Of a DNA stretch of 64,000 nt, positions 60,664 to 64,000 are shown in pieces. The stretch is taken from the NCBI GenBank assembly GCA_021399445.1, contig JAJTUQ010000004.1, positions 2,480,001 through 2,544,000 of the forward strand. Reading direction: 5' to 3'. The stretch is from Xylogone sp. PMI_703 (lineage: Eukaryota; Ascomycota; Leotiomycetes). The notes beneath the pieces are model-generated. The model saw only the letters and a list, made by a program, of their open reading frames with translations, was not told the origin of the DNA and searched no databases. The position numbers and the translations under genes were made by a program. Each line of letters opens with the position of its first letter. Positions within the stretch are counted from its first letter, which is position 1.

Positions 60664-62634
60664 CTAAAAGTCAGATAATGGGAGGCTGCACCAATTATCA
60701 CGATAATTCCCATTGGAATCCTCACTTTCCGGCCATAGCCTCCGAAATATTTTGTCAAGTTTCGCACTGCGAGGACCATGATGAACATACCTCCTGAGAT
60801 GCAACATATCAGCGGGCCCTCTTATCTTTTGACTTTGTTCAGTCACAGTCATCTCGTCTCGAGCATCATCCCTCTGATTTCGCACGACGAGCCAAGCGCG
60901 ACTCATTCGGTTTATGAGACCCGAAAGATCACGATTATTAAGCAAGTGATATTGTAGGGCACCAGGTGACTCTAGTTTTAGACATTCGAGTGGTAACGCG
61001 CCGCTGCCCTTTCCGGAAGATATGCAATGGAAAATATCTCGCGATAGTTTCTCGTCTAGAGCACAGCTGATAAGGGCATCTCGGATGTGACCATTTAGCA
61101 CTGGTTTTCTTGGGACGTATCCGTATGCAAATATCTGCTGATCAAACTCATCGAAGGTTGGGTCAACTTGTAGTCTTCGACTGCTGTAGATTGACCAGTC
61201 GTTGGAGTCGAGGATCAGGTTCAGCTTTCGAAGCCTTGGCATGGCACCTAATGTTTTATAAATTGCTACCTCGTTCGCATCACCTCTCGAGCGTGGTATA
61301 GGTAACATCAGTTCCTCCAGAATCGGACAAAGTTTTTGGATTAGGCCGACAAAAGGCGGATCACAATGGACCTGATAATGAGATTCATTTGCATAGAGCC
61401 AAAGCTTTTGCAGGGACTGTCCATGACGCACAAGTGCTTCATGGATAACACTTTGTGCGAGATCGCCGTATAGTCGAAGCTTTCTTAGAGGCGGCAGGCT
61501 CCTTAAAAAAGCTCCTAAGAAGTGATAGTACCAGACTCTACTTTTTGGTCTATCGGGCCTACCGTCCTCGAAATCAACACATAATACTAGCACTGAAAGA
61601 GAGCTGAAGGTACAGTTTTCGACTGCCCAGGTGAGCGCCTCGTAATGCAGAGGTCTATCGATCTTGAGCATGCGTAAAGAGGAAAAATTGGTATATGTTT
61701 GCCAAGACCGAAGGTCATTTATCGTGGTCCACTTTTGTCCACGAATTTCAAGTTTCTTCAGGTCCAGACGCGGAGTCTCTCCGGCCTCTTTGTTCAACGG
61801 GTGATTCGGCCATAACTTCTGGCGGTTTCGAGTGATCGCCTCATACTTCTCCGGTGTAAAGTAGTGGACCCAGATTGCGCGTACTTCTTTCAATTGTGGT
61901 GCGAGATGCAAAAGGGTGTGCACAACAATTTCCTCCTGATGTTTTGCGCGTATATCGAGAGCATGATATTCTGTAGAAATGCCGTATAAGCAAGGTGAAG
62001 TCGCCAGTGCAAGCTCGTAAGGATCGGGACTATCCTCAGTTACGCTACGAAATTTGAAAGTGAGCATGTGAAGTCTGCACTCGGAACCGCTGGAATACTT
62101 TTGGTGCAAAGCATCCAGGAGGCAAGGTGATAGCTGATTCGTGCAGCAATAGAATAGATCAATAAGGGCCGTAAGCTGTAGAACCAACTTCGCAAGTGGC
62201 TTCCATCCGTCATTCCTTCTAATTACCTCACATGAAGGCGTGTCATCAGGCGTTTCGTTCTTTATTACCCCTTTGTCCGACCATAATAGCAAGTCGGGAT
62301 CAGTAGCCCAAGTATTTGGAGCAAGTTTCACTTCTTGCTCGGGATGGTCGCTTTTCTCACCTGGACGCACCAGTCCGCCACTTACCTTCAGATATCTGAC
62401 GTGTTTAAAGCTGGATGTCTTCTCGAGCGATTGAGTCCATCGATCTACATCGGCCTGGAGCCTATCCAGAGTGGAGACTTTGATGTGGATGTTCTTGAAT
62501 AAGAAAACATTGGCAGAAGAGTTGCACTGTCTGCTCACAAGAGACAATGCTTGCAGAGTTCCGGTGTTAAGATACCCACAAATCTGTCGAGACAGCTCTG
62601 GAACACGCAAGACATGGTCAAGGCAAGTATTCAT
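60664..62634 (-). CDS. F-box-like protein
   Basis: Single-exon 656-residue protein. The first 50 residues (VLRVPELSRQICGYLNTGTL and LSLVSRQCN) form an F-box-like helical bundle for binding Skp1 in SCF ubiquitin ligases. The rest is long, Leu-rich and irregular, with repeated segments such as LKKLEIRGQKW, LRMLKIDRPL and LRKLRLYGDL, suggesting degenerate leucine-rich repeats for target binding. The target is unknown. Such genes are numerous in filamentous fungi and not tied to a specific neighbour. The start is the first ATG and the frame is complete. Confidence 0.85.
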   Translation of the reverse strand: MNTCLDHVLRVPELSRQICGYLNTGTLQALSLVSRQCNSSANVFLFKNIHIKVSTLDRLQADVDRWTQSLEKTSSFKHVRYLKVSGGLVRPGEKSDHPEQEVKLAPNTWATDPDLLLWSDKGVIKNETPDDTPSCEVIRRNDGWKPLAKLVLQLTALIDLFYCCTNQLSPCLLDALHQKYSSGSECRLHMLTFKFRSVTEDSPDPYELALATSPCLYGISTEYHALDIRAKHQEEIVVHTLLHLAPQLKEVRAIWVHYFTPEKYEAITRNRQKLWPNHPLNKEAGETPRLDLKKLEIRGQKWTTINDLRSWQTYTNFSSLRMLKIDRPLHYEALTWAVENCTFSSLSVLVLCVDFEDGRPDRPKSRVWYYHFLGAFLRSLPPLRKLRLYGDLAQSVIHEALVRHGQSLQKLWLYANESHYQVHCDPPFVGLIQKLCPILEELMLPIPRSRGDANEVAIYKTLGAMPRLRKLNLILDSNDWSIYSSRRLQVDPTFDEFDQQIFAYGYVPRKPVLNGHIRDALISCALDEKLSRDIFHCISSGKGSGALPLECLKLESPGALQYHLLNNRDLSGLINRMSRAWLVVRNQRDDARDEMTVTEQSQKIRGPADMLHLRRYVHHGPRSAKLDKIFRRLWPESEDSNGNYRDNWCSLPLSDF

Positions 62635-63141
62635 CTTGTCATGGCTAGGGAACGCGTTATATTAGGAGGTTGCCTCAGCGGCAGCTAGCGAGCCCAGATG
62701 CACTGTGGACTGCGCCACACAAGCCACACTGCCTCGAGACTGTGTAAGGCGAATCCACACTTGCTCCCTACGAACATCTGTCATTGGCGGGGCTCGGGTC
62801 CCGATTTACTTCCCGTAGATCTGGATCGGAATTTAACAACTAGCCCGAGTGATTTGACCGTGAACCAATCGTCTAATTTAAGTTAAAGTTCTTCTAAAAT
62901 CATGCAGCCTCATTTTTATACGACATCGCTGGAGATGGGGACTATTAGGAAACAGCAGTAAGTGTATATAACGACTGATTTCAAACTCTTCACTACTTCT
63001 TTTTCAATCATTGATATCTTTATTCTCGGCAGGTAATTTGACTTTGTACCTAACCCTACTTTAAACTCCATTTATAACACTTGCTACATTTCTCTTTCAG
63101 TTATAGGCTCTGTGGGCTAGTTCATCACAAGACTGAGCAAC
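62635..63141. promoter_or_regulatory. divergent promoter region
   Basis: Spacer between the F-box and monooxygenase genes, which diverge. An unspliced leader intron (GTAATT to TTTCAG, about 63034-63100) is possible. No other signal was seen. Confidence 0.35.
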
Positions 63142-64000
63142 ATGGCAGCAAATAAACTACCAGTCCTTATCATTGGAAGCGGCATAGCCGGCTTGTCCCT
63201 CGCAAAAATGCTCAGCCATCATGGTATTGCCGTCTCTGTTTTCGAAGCCTCCCCTGCGAGTCGTACTCAAGGCTACGGGATCACCATCCGGGAATTTGCA
63301 TACGGTCCATTGTTGAAAGAGCTTGGTTATACTCCGGATCAGCTGAAAAAAGCAAGTGCAACAGACAGAGAGATAGGGGGTGTTGGAAAGATCGATGCAT
63401 CCTTACGGGATGCATATACAGGCGAAGCTCTGGTGAAAGCTCCCCCAACTAAGAATGACCAAGGGCAGGAATTTTATCGTGCCAATCGAAATGCTCTCAG
63501 AGGCTGGCTTTGTGAAGGCGTTGATATTCACTTTGATCATAAATTGGTCTCTTTTGAGATCGATAAGCAAGAGGGGTTTGTTACAGCTCAATTCCAGAAT
63601 GGCAAATCTGTAATCGGATGCCTTCTTGTTGCTGCCGATGGTATGCACTCAACTGGTAAGTCGTATCGTCATAGATAAACTCTTCCCAATTAATCTTTTG
63701 TGCTGATATTGAAATGTAATATTTAGTACGTAAGCAAAGGCTACCAGCGATCCAACCTAAAATTCTCCCGGCAGTCGTATACAACGGCGAGCTGCACATG
63801 ACTCGGCCTTCATTTGATGAAGAGTTATCTTCATATATGACCGATACAAACGTAATTATCGGAGCCGGCGACAATTCCAATTTCGGCATCACCATCACGA
63901 ATATCACCTCTGCACAAGTAGATCTCAATTGGTCGTTCACTCGGCCAGTGAAAGACGATAGCGACCCTCTATATAATCCATCTGAAAGTCTGGATGACCA
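63142..64000 (+). CDS. FAD-dependent monooxygenase, 3' end outside window
   Basis: Two exons are visible (63142-63655 and 63727 to the window edge). The Rossmann motif is VLIIGSGIAGLSLAKML and the DG motif LLVAADGMHST is completed across the intron to VRKQRLPAIQP. The GD motif lies beyond the edge. It belongs to the same large fungal group A family as the genes at 14.8 and 41.6 kb, but to a different branch, closer to metabolite-cluster hydroxylases. The substrate is unknown. Context (regulator and SDR 3-5 kb to the left) allows a small cluster that continues outside the window. Confidence 0.9.

Overview
The window is nuclear DNA of a filamentous ascomycete. Genes are split by short GT-AG introns of about 40-110 nt, lie on both strands and are separated by AT-rich spacers. 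The families are typical of Pezizomycotina: fungal FAD monooxygenases, DHA1 and ACS-type MFS transporters, a Zn2Cys6 regulator, SLATT-fungal and fungal Hsp70-like proteins. A GH30 xylanase carrying a CBM1 recalls Eurotiales such as Talaromyces; that placement is only a guess. Most models below were assembled by hand from splice sites. For most multi-exon genes the spliced length was checked to be a multiple of three.

Left part (1-9.6 kb): five lipid-type genes lie side by side. They are a cytochrome P450 cut by the window edge, a wax-synthase-like membrane acyltransferase, an ELO fatty-acid elongase with a QxxHH box, a cytochrome-b5-fused front-end desaturase resembling delta-5 PUFA desaturases of Mortierella, and an SDR. 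No polyketide synthase, NRPS or terpene synthase is visible. Together they read as a compact pathway that elongates, desaturates, oxidises and acylates a fatty acyl chain. This is the best candidate here for an undescribed system.

Middle part (10-38 kb): membrane-anchored thioredoxin, ACS-type MFS permease, FAD monooxygenase, a Gly/Ala-rich hypothetical protein, a cysteine-rich secreted protein, GH30-CBM1 xylanase, and a DHA1 drug-type MFS. A repeat-rich stretch follows, with a 19-bp minisatellite, inverted repeats and a dispersed repeat. Beyond it lie a frameshifted member of a fungal family with a nuclease-like E-x-K motif, an unknown membrane-anchored protein, an Hsp70/HSPA12-like protein, a coiled-coil protein and a wrecked flavin monooxygenase.

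Right part (39-64 kb): an aromatic or secondary-metabolism neighbourhood. It holds a class V aminotransferase with a C20 tract, a salicylate-hydroxylase-like FAD monooxygenase, an SDR, a dienelactone-hydrolase/SnoaL fusion interrupted by one stop codon, gentisate 1,2-dioxygenase and a secreted GMC oxidoreductase. After it come an alginate-lyase-like pseudogene with two TAG codons, a SLATT membrane protein, a Zn2Cys6 regulator, another SDR, an F-box protein and a further FAD monooxygenase cut by the right edge. Several genes carry single inactivating lesions, suggesting that parts of this locus are decaying.
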